A DNA stretch of 64,000 nt from Lachnospiraceae bacterium 3-1 (GCA_000403255.2 KE159582.1:360724-424723), one strand, 5' to 3'. Shown: positions 54,092 through 63,230, numbered from the stretch's first letter. Made by a program: numbers and translations. Notes: generated by a model from the sequence alone, not told the origin.

Positions 54092-54280
54092 ATGATGAAA
54101 TCAAAGAGATTATATATATGTATCCTTTGGATACTATTGGCAATTGTTCTTCTTATATTAATATACATCAACAAGGATAGTACGGAGTGGCAGCCGCTGA
54201 TCACCAAAATAGTACGGGTATATTTAGTTGCATCATTTATCTTGACAGGTATATTGAGCAGAACAAAAAAGAAAAAATAG
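54092..54280 (+). CDS. Small two-helix membrane protein (candidate immunity)
   Basis: 62 residues with two hydrophobic helices at about 8-26 and 40-57 and a basic tail SRTKKKK. It is 12 bases after the secreted protein gene, the typical place for an immunity protein. A GAGAG sequence is a weak ribosome binding site. Similarity to a known immunity family was not recognised, so the role is inferred from size, topology and position. Confidence 0.55.
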   Translation: MMKSKRLYICILWILLAIVLLILIYINKDSTEWQPLITKIVRVYLVASFILTGILSRTKKKK

Positions 54281-54322
54281 AAAGAGACTGAAATAAAAAA
54301 GAATTGAGTGTTGTTTGGTTGC

Positions 54323-54411
54323 TGTAATGAAAAAATGGAGCTGCTGGAAAATGAGATTTTTGCACTTGATGGGCTGTGAAAAATCCTTCATTTCCCAGCG
54401 GCTCCATTTTT
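54323..54411. repeat. 89-bp palindromic direct repeat, copy 2
   Basis: Second copy; serves as terminator for the small operon and for the convergent aldo/keto reductase. With copy 1 it brackets a 1.2-kb cassette. Confidence 0.88.
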
Positions 54412-54476
54412 CTGAAGTTTTTAAGTGACGTGTGGATAAGGATGATTGAGCAGCTTGCCAGATGGAATATGTAACG

Positions 54477-55505
54477 TTACAGCGTCTTCCCAGCTAACAC
54501 TTCTTGATAATCTTTATAATTTTCTTCTAGCAATGCCGGGGTATCCAGTCCATAAGGACAATGAGCTTTACACTGATTGCAGTGGATACAGTTTTCAATT
54601 TTTTTCATTTTTTCCTGGACTTCTGGAGTAAGCTGCAATTCTGAAGGAGAACGTCGAAGGAGCAATGACATTCTGGCACAGTTATTGATTTCAATTCCAG
54701 CAGGGCAGGTGGGGACACAGTAGCCGCAGCCACGGCAGAAGTTTCCAGCAAGCTGTTTTCTGTCCATGGAAATCAGGTTAGAAATTTCTGGTGTCATAGT
54801 AGGAGGATTTTCCATATAGCTTAAAAATTCGTCCAGCTCAGACTCCCGTTGGACACCCCAGATAGGCAGCGCATTGTCATACTGTGCCTGGAATGCATAG
54901 GCAGCGGCGGAATTGGTAATCAAGCCGCCAGACAACGCTTTCATAGAGATGAATCCTATATTTTCTTCCTTACAGCGTGCAACAATTTCCATATCTTTTT
55001 CAGATGCAAGATAGCAGAATGGGAATTGGAGTGTTTCATATAATCCGCTATCGATGGCTTCATGGGCAATTTTCAGCCGATGGTTGGTAATGCCGATATG
55101 TCGGATTTTTCCCTGTTTTTTTGCTTCTTCCATAGCCTCGTACAATCCGGTTCCATCTCCAGGCTTGGGACAGAAGGAGGGGTTGTGAAACTGGTAAAGA
55201 TCAATGTAGTCTGTTTTTAGCAGAGACAGGCTGGTTGTTAGGTCTTTCCAGAAATCCTCGGCTTTCTGTGCCCCTGTCTTAGTGGCAATGTAGAGATTAT
55301 CCCGAACGGAGGAAAGGGCTTCCCCAATTTTTGCTTCGCTGTCGGTATAAAATCGGGCGGTGTCAAAGAAACGTATGCCTGCGTCATATGCTTTTTTTAG
55401 TAATTTTCCAGCCTCTTCTGTGGAAATCCGCTGGATGGGAAGGGCGCCGAAGCCATTTTTGTTGACAGTAATTCCTGTTTTTCCAAGGGTAACAGTTGTA
55501 GTCAT
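54477..55505 (-). CDS. Aldo/keto reductase with C-terminal 4Fe-4S domain
   Basis: 342 residues. Barrel motifs: FFDTARFYTDSEAKIG (Asp, Tyr), ATKTGA (Lys), DLYQFHNP (His). The C-terminus has CRGCGYCVPTCPAGIEI and CIHCNQCKAHCPYGLDTP, ferredoxin-like clusters. Substrate unknown. Convergent with the bacteriocin-like cassette. Confidence 0.9.
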   Translation of the reverse strand: MTTTVTLGKTGITVNKNGFGALPIQRISTEEAGKLLKKAYDAGIRFFDTARFYTDSEAKIGEALSSVRDNLYIATKTGAQKAEDFWKDLTTSLSLLKTDYIDLYQFHNPSFCPKPGDGTGLYEAMEEAKKQGKIRHIGITNHRLKIAHEAIDSGLYETLQFPFCYLASEKDMEIVARCKEENIGFISMKALSGGLITNSAAAYAFQAQYDNALPIWGVQRESELDEFLSYMENPPTMTPEISNLISMDRKQLAGNFCRGCGYCVPTCPAGIEINNCARMSLLLRRSPSELQLTPEVQEKMKKIENCIHCNQCKAHCPYGLDTPALLEENYKDYQEVLAGKTL

Positions 55506-55583
55506 AGTTTTCTCACCTTTCTGTTTGCAATGTTTTTGGTCAATTACAAAATTTCTATAATTTATGAGTTTCCCAATTATCTG

Positions 55584-56036
55584 TTAGGATATTTCACCGG
55601 AGCCACTGCATGTCATAGTTACATTGGTATTAAAATATTCGTTATTTTTTGAAATTTTAGCACTTGTTTTGGCTGTATTGCCGCTTCGTGTCGTTGTTCT
55701 ATTACTGTAACTCCATCCAGCAGACATGGAATAACTGGAAGAAGCGCGGGTGCAGGTTGCAGATGAACCAGTATATGTGAAGTCGGCAGATAATTTTATA
55801 GTCGCAACTACTTTACCATCTACTTTGCAGGTTGCGGTTTTTGTTGCCGTTTTTGAGTTGGAACGTGTATTGGAAGGAGAGACTGTCAGTTCATATTCCA
55901 TGGTTATTCCATTTTCCAGTACGGTTTTTTCATGAAAAAGCTGTTGTGTGGTTGATGGAATTTGGGCAGCATGAGAAATGATAGGATTGTTCATTGTGAA
56001 AATAAATATGGTTAAGGCAAAAATTATTTTTTTCAT
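55584..56036 (-). CDS. Secreted Ser/Thr-rich protein of unknown function
   Basis: 150 residues. Signal peptide MKKIIFALTIFIFTMNNPII with cleavage near SHA. The rest is rich in Ser and Thr (TATKTATCKVDGKVVA; SSYSMSAGWSYSNRT) with three Cys. No family recognised. It follows the DUF6120-like and PadR genes in the same direction, so it may be their regulated target. Confidence 0.65.
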   Translation of the reverse strand: MKKIIFALTIFIFTMNNPIISHAAQIPSTTQQLFHEKTVLENGITMEYELTVSPSNTRSNSKTATKTATCKVDGKVVATIKLSADFTYTGSSATCTRASSSYSMSAGWSYSNRTTTRSGNTAKTSAKISKNNEYFNTNVTMTCSGSGEIS

Positions 56037-56064
56037 GTTTTTTCTCCGTGTGTTTAGAGTAAAA

Positions 56065-56460
56065 TTATTTTTCTTGTACTTCGAGGGATTCCTCTATGTA
56101 AATAACTTTCAGTTCTCGTGGTTTTATATAATTAAAGTAGAAGCAAGTAACTGAAACGGCAAACATGAGAAACAGAATACTACATTTAAATTTGGTAAAA
56201 AGTTTTTTTCTGGCGGTATAAGTGGTTCGTTCTTCTGGTGAAATGTTTTCCAGATAAAGTTGAGCTAATTCAGCAGGAGTGCCGAAATAGTCTACCATAT
56301 CATTGTATTCTGCAGAACTGTTCTCTAATAGAAATTGCTGAATATCCTTTTCCATATCTGCCATGAAATCCCTGCGGTAATTTCTAGGGCAGATCAAGAA
56401 ACGTTTGGTATCTCTAATGTAGCTTATGATTGGTTTGGTAAAATGGTTATCTCTTATCAT
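56065..56460 (-). CDS. DUF6120-like membrane protein
   Basis: 131 residues. Soluble N-terminal part with AEYNDMVDYFGTPAELAQLYL, a motif shared with DUF1700-like and DUF6120 proteins that accompany PadR regulators, then one membrane helix near 93-110 (CSILFLMFAVSVTCFYF). Located 10 bases after the PadR gene; the pair is the usual arrangement of such a membrane sensor or partner with its regulator. Assignment to DUF6120 is from memory of the pattern. Confidence 0.6.
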   Translation of the reverse strand: MIRDNHFTKPIISYIRDTKRFLICPRNYRRDFMADMEKDIQQFLLENSSAEYNDMVDYFGTPAELAQLYLENISPEERTTYTARKKLFTKFKCSILFLMFAVSVTCFYFNYIKPRELKVIYIEESLEVQEK

Positions 56461-56470
56461 TTTTCTCTCC

Positions 56471-56839
56471 TTAATAAATCATGTCATCAAGATCAAGTAT
56501 AAGATTAGCGGCAGTGGTAATTTCTCGGTATTTCCGTTTGATTTTTACCAAGTGTTCCCGTCCGCTTTCTGTAATATGGAAATAAATCCGTGTCCTGTTT
56601 TTTTCCACTGTCTTACTTTTTTCATCAATACAGCCAGCGTTTTTCAGCCGATAAATATAAGGATAGAGAGATTTATAGGAAAAAGAACCGTTACTGATAC
56701 GGTTAATTTCCTGCATAATCTCATAAGTATACATAGGTTTTTGCTTTAGAAGGAATAGAACCAGCATTTCTCCAAGGCAGTTTTGGAGGCTTTCAGCGAA
56801 GCTGTCTTCTGTTCCGGTTATTTTCATTTTCCTGCTCAT
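56471..56839 (-). CDS. PadR-family transcriptional regulator
   Basis: 122 residues from ATG 56839, preceded by AGAGGTG. Winged helix: LGEMLVLFLLKQKPMYTYEIMQEINRIS, YPYIYRLKNAGCIDEKSKTVEKNRTRIYFHITESGREHL. PadR proteins repress transport or surface genes. A damaged duplicate of this gene and its upstream region lies at 57474-57766. Confidence 0.9.
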   Translation of the reverse strand: MSRKMKITGTEDSFAESLQNCLGEMLVLFLLKQKPMYTYEIMQEINRISNGSFSYKSLYPYIYRLKNAGCIDEKSKTVEKNRTRIYFHITESGREHLVKIKRKYREITTAANLILDLDDMIY

Positions 56840-56952
56840 AATCACCTCTTGTAATCTATGTGGTGGGCAATTCTATTTTCCTTAGAATTAGGTAATTTTT
56901 TGGCGGTTATAAGTTATAAATATAATACTACTGATGATTTTAAAAGTAAATA
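56717..56952. repeat. 236-bp direct repeat, copy 1 (PadR 5' half and its upstream region)
   Basis: Recurs at 57531-57766 with constant offset of 814 and only scattered substitutions. Confidence 0.85.
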
Positions 56953-57087
56953 GTTTTGACGACACTTACAAGGATTTATCTTGTGAACGCTTGCATGATT
57001 TTTATTTTCTTTTTCGCTTACATCACATTCCTTTTGAAAAGCAGTTGACCGCTTTTAATGTATATCCGCTTATTTTAACAATATAAA

Positions 57088-57111
57088 AGAGGATGCCACT
57101 TGACATCCTCT
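57088..57111 (-). terminator. Terminator of the 58-residue gene
   Basis: AGAGGATG and CATCCTCT arms; a T run follows on the minus strand. Confidence 0.75.
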
Positions 57112-57123
57112 CTTAAATTATAA

Positions 57124-57300
57124 TCATTCACTTTTCAACGGTGGTTGCTGATAGAGCTTTCGATTGATTTCCTTTTTCAAGATTTCAATCTCTTCTTTTG
57201 CAGCAGCAACACCGCCTTTTTCTAAATGCCTTTCAATTCTTTCGATTATTGTTAATTGATCAAAAAGATTAGCATTTAATTCTTTTTCATTTGACGGCAT
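57124..57300 (-). CDS. 58-residue helical protein of unknown function
   Basis: Starts MPSNEKELNANLFDQLTII and is strongly helical (ERIERHLEKGGVAAAKEEIE). GGAGGTGA precedes ATG 57300 with good spacing, and a terminator follows, so it is likely a real gene. No family recognised. It lies between the two PadR copies. Confidence 0.6.
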   Translation of the reverse strand: MPSNEKELNANLFDQLTIIERIERHLEKGGVAAAKEEIEILKKEINRKLYQQPPLKSE

Positions 57301-57473
57301 ATATATTTCACCTCCCTTCATTTTAATTTGAAGTTATGGCTAGTATACCATAAAATAGGGGAAAGAATAAACCATATATATATGTATTTTTATAAACCGC
57401 TTTTTTATTCTTGATGAAGGTAAGCAAATACTCTGCAACCTTTTCTGCAGGTTACTTTGATTTCTAATTTCAC

Positions 57474-57653
57474 AACCGCTGTCTTGCTTTCTTCGCCGAT
57501 ACAACTGGCATTTTTTAGCCGATAGATATAAATCTCATAAGTATACATAGGTTTTTGTTTTAGAAGGAATAGAACCAGCATTTCTCCAAGTCAGTTTTGG
57601 AGGCTTTCAGCGAAGCTGTCTTCTGTTCCAGTTATTTTCATTTTCCTGCTCAT
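57474..57653 (-). pseudogene. Decayed PadR duplicate
   Basis: From ATG 57651-57653 the frame repeats the PadR N-terminus (MSRKMKITGTEDSFAESLQN) and then meets a TGA where the intact copy has TGC. A further 57-base segment present in the intact gene (the helix after MYTYEI) is missing. Homology fades near 57474. 57301-57473 holds nothing I can support. Confidence 0.8.
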
Positions 57654-57766
57654 AATCACCTCTTGTAATCTATGTGGTGGGCAATTCTATTTTTCTTAGA
57701 ATTAGGTAATTTTTTGGCGGTTATAAGTTATAAATATCATACTACGAGTAATTTTAAAAGTAAATA
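57531..57766. repeat. 236-bp direct repeat, copy 2
   Basis: Second copy of the PadR 5' half and upstream DNA. Confidence 0.85.
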
Positions 57767-57782
57767 CTTTATATAAAAATCA

Positions 57783-57905
57783 TGATTAGGGTGTCAAAAG
57801 GGTGCGCCGCACCCACTCTATACCATATATTGATATGCAAGTGAACTTGCAATAGCAATATATGGTATGAGTGTAACACCGAAGGTGCTTTTGACACCCT
57901 AATCA
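57783..57905. repeat. Foldback palindromic element
   Basis: 18-bp perfect termini TGATTAGGGTGTCAAAAG and CTTTTGACACCCTAATCA enclose GGGTGCGCCGCACCC, ACTC...GAGT, CAATATATGGTAT/ATACCATATATTG and GCAAGTGAACTTGC. No coding capacity. Its multi-hairpin design resembles the element in the DUF5722 pseudogene. Confidence 0.8.
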
Positions 57906-57952
57906 AATCATATAACAACTTTAAATGAAGAAAAAATAGTATAAAAGTTTTA

Positions 57953-57981
57953 TTGACAATATAGTTCTTATTCTATATAGT
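57953..57981 (+). promoter_or_regulatory. Promoter of the 579-residue secreted protein
   Basis: TTGACA, 17-base spacer, TATAGT, followed by TTTATTTATAAAG and GGTGGAGGAG, a layout shared with 53290-53340. Confidence 0.8.
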
Positions 57982-58120
57982 TTATTTATAAAGTATATTA
58001 CGGTGGAGGAGTGGTTAATATTAAGGTAGCATTTATTTTGCTTTTATGTATTTGAAAAGGTAACAGATAGGAGTTTGATAAGGAGTTGTTTATTATTTAG
58101 ATAATTACTAAGGAGGTTTT

Positions 58121-59860
58121 ATGAAAAGAAAAATATTAAAGACAATGTTTACAATCACAGTAATGTTAAGTTTATGTTGCAGCCTTAAAAATGTTGCTGA
58201 GGCTAGGAATGAAAATTTTCTAGAAAGTCAGGGAAGTGTTTTACAAGCGGAGAAGTTGAGATTATTAACGTATGAAGAGTATGAGGCAGATTTACAGGAA
58301 GGAACAGAAGGAGAGCAATTTGCTCTAGAAAGTGAACAGGGAGAGAATAAATGTTTGGTAGATGTGGATGAAAAAATGCCAATCAATATGGAAGAGTTAA
58401 GTGAAGAGGGTGTGATAAATAATATAAGTTTTATATCTGATGAAGAAGGGATAGTTTCATATACTATACCAGAATCGACAATAAAGCCATATATTCTGAA
58501 CTCTGAATCATTAAAAGATGGCAAGCTTACCACTGATACGCAAATCGCGTGGTTAAATGATTTTTCTGATTCTGATGGAGATAGTTTAGCAAATTACTAT
58601 GTAGGAGGGTTTCCATTAAGGTATTTATTAGAGAAATATTCGGATGGTTTTATTACACAATTTACAAATCCAGGGAAGTATGAGGTGTATTATCAAGCAA
58701 TGGATTCAGCTGGCGAATTGTCAGAGATTATAGGTTATACTTTTGAAATTGTTCCAGTTGAAGATTATCAAATTATAGAGGATAGTTTAAACAGTGAAGA
58801 TGATATAAAGACATATACAGTGGATATTGACTTTTCTAAAATGGACACAGCAACTTTTGCAATTGTTAAAACAGGAAGAAGTTATCCAAAGATGACTGTT
58901 AGAGATGCAGCAGGGACAGAAGTAGGCGTTGTAAAATCTTCAAAGGGTTGGTGTTATGTTGATAAACCTTCGGCTAATGCAGGTATTTGTACGTATACAA
59001 TATCTGTGTCCAGTATGAAAGGATATTATACGGATGGTTCAACTGATTTTCGTATAATGACAGGAGATAAAAAAGATACAGAAGCGATGATTAGTGGGCC
59101 AGAAAATGCAGTATTGTTAGATTGGTATACGGGAAAAGAAGATAATTTTGTCTTTTTGAAGTATACACCTAACAGGGATGAATGCTGGTATCGTTTTAAG
59201 GCAGATGCAAAAACGGTATTTACTTTAATGGCATATCATTCAGAATTGAGATTTCGGATATGTGATATGGATAATCTGTGGGTATTATTTGATTCCAATG
59301 AACCAGAAAATACAGATGTACATAAAGATAAGTTTACATCAGCATATCCGTTTGCAGAAAAAGCCAGGCTGGGGATGACTGCAGGGAAAGAGTATTATCT
59401 TGTTTTATATGCAGCATCTCAGATTTCTTCTCTTCCCATGGTGGAAGATACGATAAACGTTGCAGTTGGTTTGCCGCATATGTTATCTGGGAGTACAGAG
59501 TGGTGTTATGGTAGTAATCGTATAACAGCAACATCGACTGGATTTTCCAATCCAGGTTATGTGAAGATTGGTGATGATGGTGCCACTGTACCTAAGACAG
59601 CGGTTGCAGATGAGGTGTATTATAGTGGTGTAAGACCATCAGAACTTGATTCTTTTAGGGTGATGGCTCCTGACACAGGTATATGGAGAAATTCAGAACG
59701 TTATGGTATTTCGGTAAGCATGGGATACAAAATTGATTCAACTTCAAATACAAATATTAATGGGGAGTGGCAGGTGAGTTTTAAAGCAGGGGTGGCGACG
59801 CCAAGTATTTCTTTTATCCCTGCCCTAAGAGTGTCTTATTATTATGAAATAGGAGATTAA
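58121..59860 (+). CDS. Large secreted protein of unknown function
   Basis: 579 residues with a signal peptide (MKRKILKTMFTITVMLSLCC, cleavage near AEA at 28). An acidic stretch follows (EEYEADLQEGTEGEQFALESE), then a domain around 120-215 with DSDGDSLANYYVGG and NPGKYEVYYQAMDSAGELSE, reminiscent of PKD/cadherin-type extracellular beta domains, and a beta-rich rest. No enzyme motif seen. AAGGAGG precedes the ATG. It shares promoter and leader layout with the bacteriocin-like gene, so the two may be coregulated. Confidence 0.7.
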   Translation: MKRKILKTMFTITVMLSLCCSLKNVAEARNENFLESQGSVLQAEKLRLLTYEEYEADLQEGTEGEQFALESEQGENKCLVDVDEKMPINMEELSEEGVINNISFISDEEGIVSYTIPESTIKPYILNSESLKDGKLTTDTQIAWLNDFSDSDGDSLANYYVGGFPLRYLLEKYSDGFITQFTNPGKYEVYYQAMDSAGELSEIIGYTFEIVPVEDYQIIEDSLNSEDDIKTYTVDIDFSKMDTATFAIVKTGRSYPKMTVRDAAGTEVGVVKSSKGWCYVDKPSANAGICTYTISVSSMKGYYTDGSTDFRIMTGDKKDTEAMISGPENAVLLDWYTGKEDNFVFLKYTPNRDECWYRFKADAKTVFTLMAYHSELRFRICDMDNLWVLFDSNEPENTDVHKDKFTSAYPFAEKARLGMTAGKEYYLVLYAASQISSLPMVEDTINVAVGLPHMLSGSTEWCYGSNRITATSTGFSNPGYVKIGDDGATVPKTAVADEVYYSGVRPSELDSFRVMAPDTGIWRNSERYGISVSMGYKIDSTSNTNINGEWQVSFKAGVATPSISFIPALRVSYYYEIGD

Positions 59861-59947
59861 TCATTTTTAGAAAAAGTCGATATACTATTTAACAAGGATG
59901 GCAAGTGGTAGGAGAGGCCAGCCCTGTTTGCATAGGGAGGAGAAAAA

Positions 59948-61018
59948 ATGGCAGGATGGATAGACTATATAGGAACAATCAATATATGCGTGGCAGACCC
60001 TAAAAAAAGCTATGTTGTCGGGGCATCGGATACTGAAAATAAGAAATTTCAGGACAGCTTTAAGGATTTTGGTTCCATGCCTAAAGAACTGCTTGCAAGT
60101 GGCATGGAGCTGACAGAAGATATATACCAACGGGCAGGAATTACAAAATTTACTTGCGAGAATTATAACGATATATTGACGGTTAAGGGAATGCCGGGCT
60201 GCATTTTTGCAGACGAGAATGGATATGAGGTAATGAATCAGGTTTCTGCCCTTATGTATGATTATCATACAGGGAAAATTTCAAAAGAAGAGGTTATGGG
60301 GGAGATAAGAGATATTTGTCTTGACATGCGGGTATATCAATCTCAGAGCCGGCATACAACTGGATACGATAAGAAAGATAACCTTCAGATTCTTGAGCAG
60401 CTCTATGAATTGTTTCAGAAGAATAATGTAAATAAGGCTGTGGCAGCATGTTATGAAAAAGGCGACCAGATAAATAGCCAAAATGGAGGAAATGGAAAGG
60501 ACTGCGTATATTATGATGCAGATTTTTATTATGCTTCCGTGGAAATGAGAGATATGTTACAGCAGGTAATTTCCTCAGTGGCAGAAGAATGGGAAACGGA
60601 TATACCGGATTATGATTGTCTGGAAAAAAACACAAAGTATACTCTGGATGGAAAGATGGATTTCAATAGTGTATGGAACTGGCGTGCGTGGAACCGTTAT
60701 GGAAGCAGGATGTCAGATTTTGATGAGATACCGCCAGAAGGATTTACCTTCTTTTATCAGGAGAAAAAATATCATGCAGAGGAAGGACTTTCCCCATTGG
60801 AAAAGCAGAAAGGAATGATACGTATTACTTTCGGTGGTATGGAATGGGAAATAGATGTTCCTTTTAACAATTCTCTTGTGTTCGGGGAAGTAAGAAATAT
60901 TTTTAATGTGGGGACATTGCTACAGAGTTATTTGGGAGAGGAGAGAGCGGATGCAAAGCTGATCTCTTTCCTCAAAAAATTTGAAGTATTTACTTCTGCT
61001 TATGGACATAACATTTAG
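59948..61018 (+). CDS. Protein of unknown function upstream of ABC transporter
   Basis: 356 residues, no signal peptide, no membrane helix. Acidic and aromatic, with segments such as VYYDADFYYASVEMRDMLQQVI and MIRITFGGMEWEIDVPFNNS. No family recognised. GGGAGG precedes ATG. Thirty bases separate it from the solute-binding lipoprotein gene, so it may belong to the same transcript. Confidence 0.65.
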   Translation: MAGWIDYIGTINICVADPKKSYVVGASDTENKKFQDSFKDFGSMPKELLASGMELTEDIYQRAGITKFTCENYNDILTVKGMPGCIFADENGYEVMNQVSALMYDYHTGKISKEEVMGEIRDICLDMRVYQSQSRHTTGYDKKDNLQILEQLYELFQKNNVNKAVAACYEKGDQINSQNGGNGKDCVYYDADFYYASVEMRDMLQQVISSVAEEWETDIPDYDCLEKNTKYTLDGKMDFNSVWNWRAWNRYGSRMSDFDEIPPEGFTFFYQEKKYHAEEGLSPLEKQKGMIRITFGGMEWEIDVPFNNSLVFGEVRNIFNVGTLLQSYLGEERADAKLISFLKKFEVFTSAYGHNI

Positions 61019-61048
61019 GTTTAACATTACAACAGGGAGGCAATGTAT

Positions 61049-62341
61049 ATGAAAAAGAAATTAATGTTTATTCTGGCAGGAATATTGTGTGCGGTTTCGC
61101 TTACGTCCTGCAATTCTTCTGCTCCTTCCTCTGAAAAAGAGGCTGCTAAGGGCGGTGGAGGCCAGGAGAAAATGGTTGTGGCTGTTTCAGAAGCTCAGAA
61201 AGGTTTTTATAGGATGGCGGCGTCCAAATATTCTAAGCTCCATCCCGAAACGGAAATAGAGATTGTGGAGGTTCCTGAGATTGATAATACGCCCACAGAG
61301 AAAATGGAAAAAAACAAAAAAGCAGTGAAAGACATGCAGGTACAGGTGATGGCGGGCAAGGGGCCGGACGTTTTTCTTCTCGACGAAAATAATCAGGTAT
61401 TGCCAGATATGATAAAAAGCAGTTCCAATGGATTGTTTTTGGATCTAAACACAGTGGTGGAGGGACTCAAGGACATGCCCTTGAACCAGACCGTGTTAAA
61501 GGCGGGGGAAGTGGATGGGAAACAGTATTTTCTCCCACTGGGATATATGATCATGGGCGTTGCCACAGCGGATGATATGGTGGGGGACTGGACGCCCTCT
61601 TCTGGCCAGCCAGGTGAATTTTTAAAGGAAGCCGCAGAACAGTTGGGAGTGGAAGGGTTCCCTACAGAATTTTGGCTGAGAGACTATCTGTCTGGGCTTT
61701 TTGGAACGTCCTTTTTGGATTATGAGGAAAAATCCATAACATTTTCCAAGGAATTACAGGATTTCACAGAGCTGCTGGATGAGCGGAAAAGCCTTTCCTT
61801 TGAGAATGCGTCAGAGCTGCCTGATGTTACCGTAATGGGGCATTACAGGGCCAGCTCATTTGAAATGCTTGTGCAAAGAAGCCTGGCTTCGGGCACAGAC
61901 GTGAGGTTCCTGCCATTCCCAAATGGAGAGGGCGGAGTGAATGCTCAGGTGAATGTGTTTGCGGCAGTTCGGGCAAATAGCTCATATGCTTCCCAGGCAG
62001 GTGATTTTTTAGCCTTTCTCCTGTCAGATGAAATGCAGGGCGGTACAGGCTGGAAGGATCTTGGGACTGGAAATAAGCCTACGGCTATCCCTATCAATAA
62101 CAATGCTTTTGTGCCGGCGTATCAGTATCGGTTCAGCGATGGTTCAGAAGAGAGCCAGGAAGCGGCCGCCAAGAAAGCAGAAGAATTGTTTGAAGTGGTT
62201 CAGCAGGTTACAACGGCCCGTTTCTGCCAGTACGAGAATACTCTCATTTACAATGGGGTCTTTATGACAAGTGAAAGCAGTTCCGTAGAAAAGAAGCTGG
62301 ATGATTTAAAAAATGAGCTGCGCTTTTATTTTGACGAGTAG
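61049..62341 (+). CDS. ABC transporter solute-binding lipoprotein
   Basis: 430 residues. Lipoprotein signal with lipobox LTSC and lipid-bearing Cys21, a low-complexity linker, then a family-1 extracellular sugar-binding fold (KYSKLHPETEIEIVEVP, VMAGKGPDVFLLDENN). Start at 61049 chosen, with GGGAGG 8 bases upstream. First gene of a transport operon with two permeases after it. Confidence 0.9.
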   Translation: MKKKLMFILAGILCAVSLTSCNSSAPSSEKEAAKGGGGQEKMVVAVSEAQKGFYRMAASKYSKLHPETEIEIVEVPEIDNTPTEKMEKNKKAVKDMQVQVMAGKGPDVFLLDENNQVLPDMIKSSSNGLFLDLNTVVEGLKDMPLNQTVLKAGEVDGKQYFLPLGYMIMGVATADDMVGDWTPSSGQPGEFLKEAAEQLGVEGFPTEFWLRDYLSGLFGTSFLDYEEKSITFSKELQDFTELLDERKSLSFENASELPDVTVMGHYRASSFEMLVQRSLASGTDVRFLPFPNGEGGVNAQVNVFAAVRANSSYASQAGDFLAFLLSDEMQGGTGWKDLGTGNKPTAIPINNNAFVPAYQYRFSDGSEESQEAAAKKAEELFEVVQQVTTARFCQYENTLIYNGVFMTSESSSVEKKLDDLKNELRFYFDE

Positions 62342-62355
62342 GAAGGAGGCCAAGG

Positions 62356-63228
62356 ATGAAGGACAGAGGTCATTTGCTGGAAAAAAGAAAAAAGCTGATA
62401 GGAACGCTGTTGGCGGCTCCAGTTCTGTTTGGAACCTTCCTTTTCTTTCTGCTGCCGTTCGCCATATGCGTCAGATATTCTTTTACCTTTGGAATAGGTG
62501 GAGTTTCATTTACAGGCTTTGATAATTACAAAGAGGTTTTTTCTTCCTACGCATTTCAATTGGCAGCAGCAAATACCCTGCGGTTTTTGGCGGTTGGCGT
62601 TACCTTAAACATTGTTTTGAGCTTTTTCACAGCATGGATGCTCAAAAAAGGACTGGCCGGAAGCCGTTTTTTCCGCTATATCCTTCTGTTGCCTCTGGTG
62701 CTACCCATTGCAAGCGTTGTTATGGTGATCCAGGTATTTTTTGCGGAGACGGGCATTGTGAATCACTGGCTTATCTCCTTGGGGATACCTCTTGTCCAAT
62801 GGCTGGAGGGGCCCAAGGCTTTTTATGTTTTGGTGGGGCTATATCTATGGAAAAGTTTTGGATACAGTGTGATACTTCTGCTATCTGGTTTGAATGCAAT
62901 TCCTGAGGAATTTTATCAAACAGCCGCAATAGAAGGTGCAGGAAGGGTGCAGAAGCTGGTTTCGATTACATTGCCAATGATGTCACCTCATTTTTTTCTT
63001 GCAGTGATTATGGGTATTGTAAATGCTTTCAAATCTTATCGGGAAGCATTTCTTTTAGGGGGAAAGCATCCCCATGATAGCATTTACATGATACAGCATT
63101 TCTTGAATAACAATTTCGAAAGTCTGAATTACCAGAAGTTAAGCGTGGCGGCAATTATGCTTTTTCTGGTTTTGGTTTTTTTGCTGTGTGGATTCTATAT
63201 GCTGCAAAACAGGTATCGGGAGGGATGA
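62356..63228 (+). CDS. ABC sugar transporter permease (MalF/UgpA type)
   Basis: 290 residues with six membrane helices. The ATPase-contact EAA loop is in EEFYQTAAIEGAGRVQKLVSITLPMMSP. Works with the adjacent binding protein and second permease; no ATPase gene is seen, and such systems often use a shared MsmK-type ATPase encoded elsewhere. Confidence 0.92.
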   Translation: MKDRGHLLEKRKKLIGTLLAAPVLFGTFLFFLLPFAICVRYSFTFGIGGVSFTGFDNYKEVFSSYAFQLAAANTLRFLAVGVTLNIVLSFFTAWMLKKGLAGSRFFRYILLLPLVLPIASVVMVIQVFFAETGIVNHWLISLGIPLVQWLEGPKAFYVLVGLYLWKSFGYSVILLLSGLNAIPEEFYQTAAIEGAGRVQKLVSITLPMMSPHFFLAVIMGIVNAFKSYREAFLLGGKHPHDSIYMIQHFLNNNFESLNYQKLSVAAIMLFLVLVFLLCGFYMLQNRYREG

Positions 63229-63230
63229 GG

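Noticed and set aside
54446-54631. Forward 61-residue open frame
   Set aside because: It lies antisense to the aldo/keto reductase 3' end and lacks a ribosome binding site.
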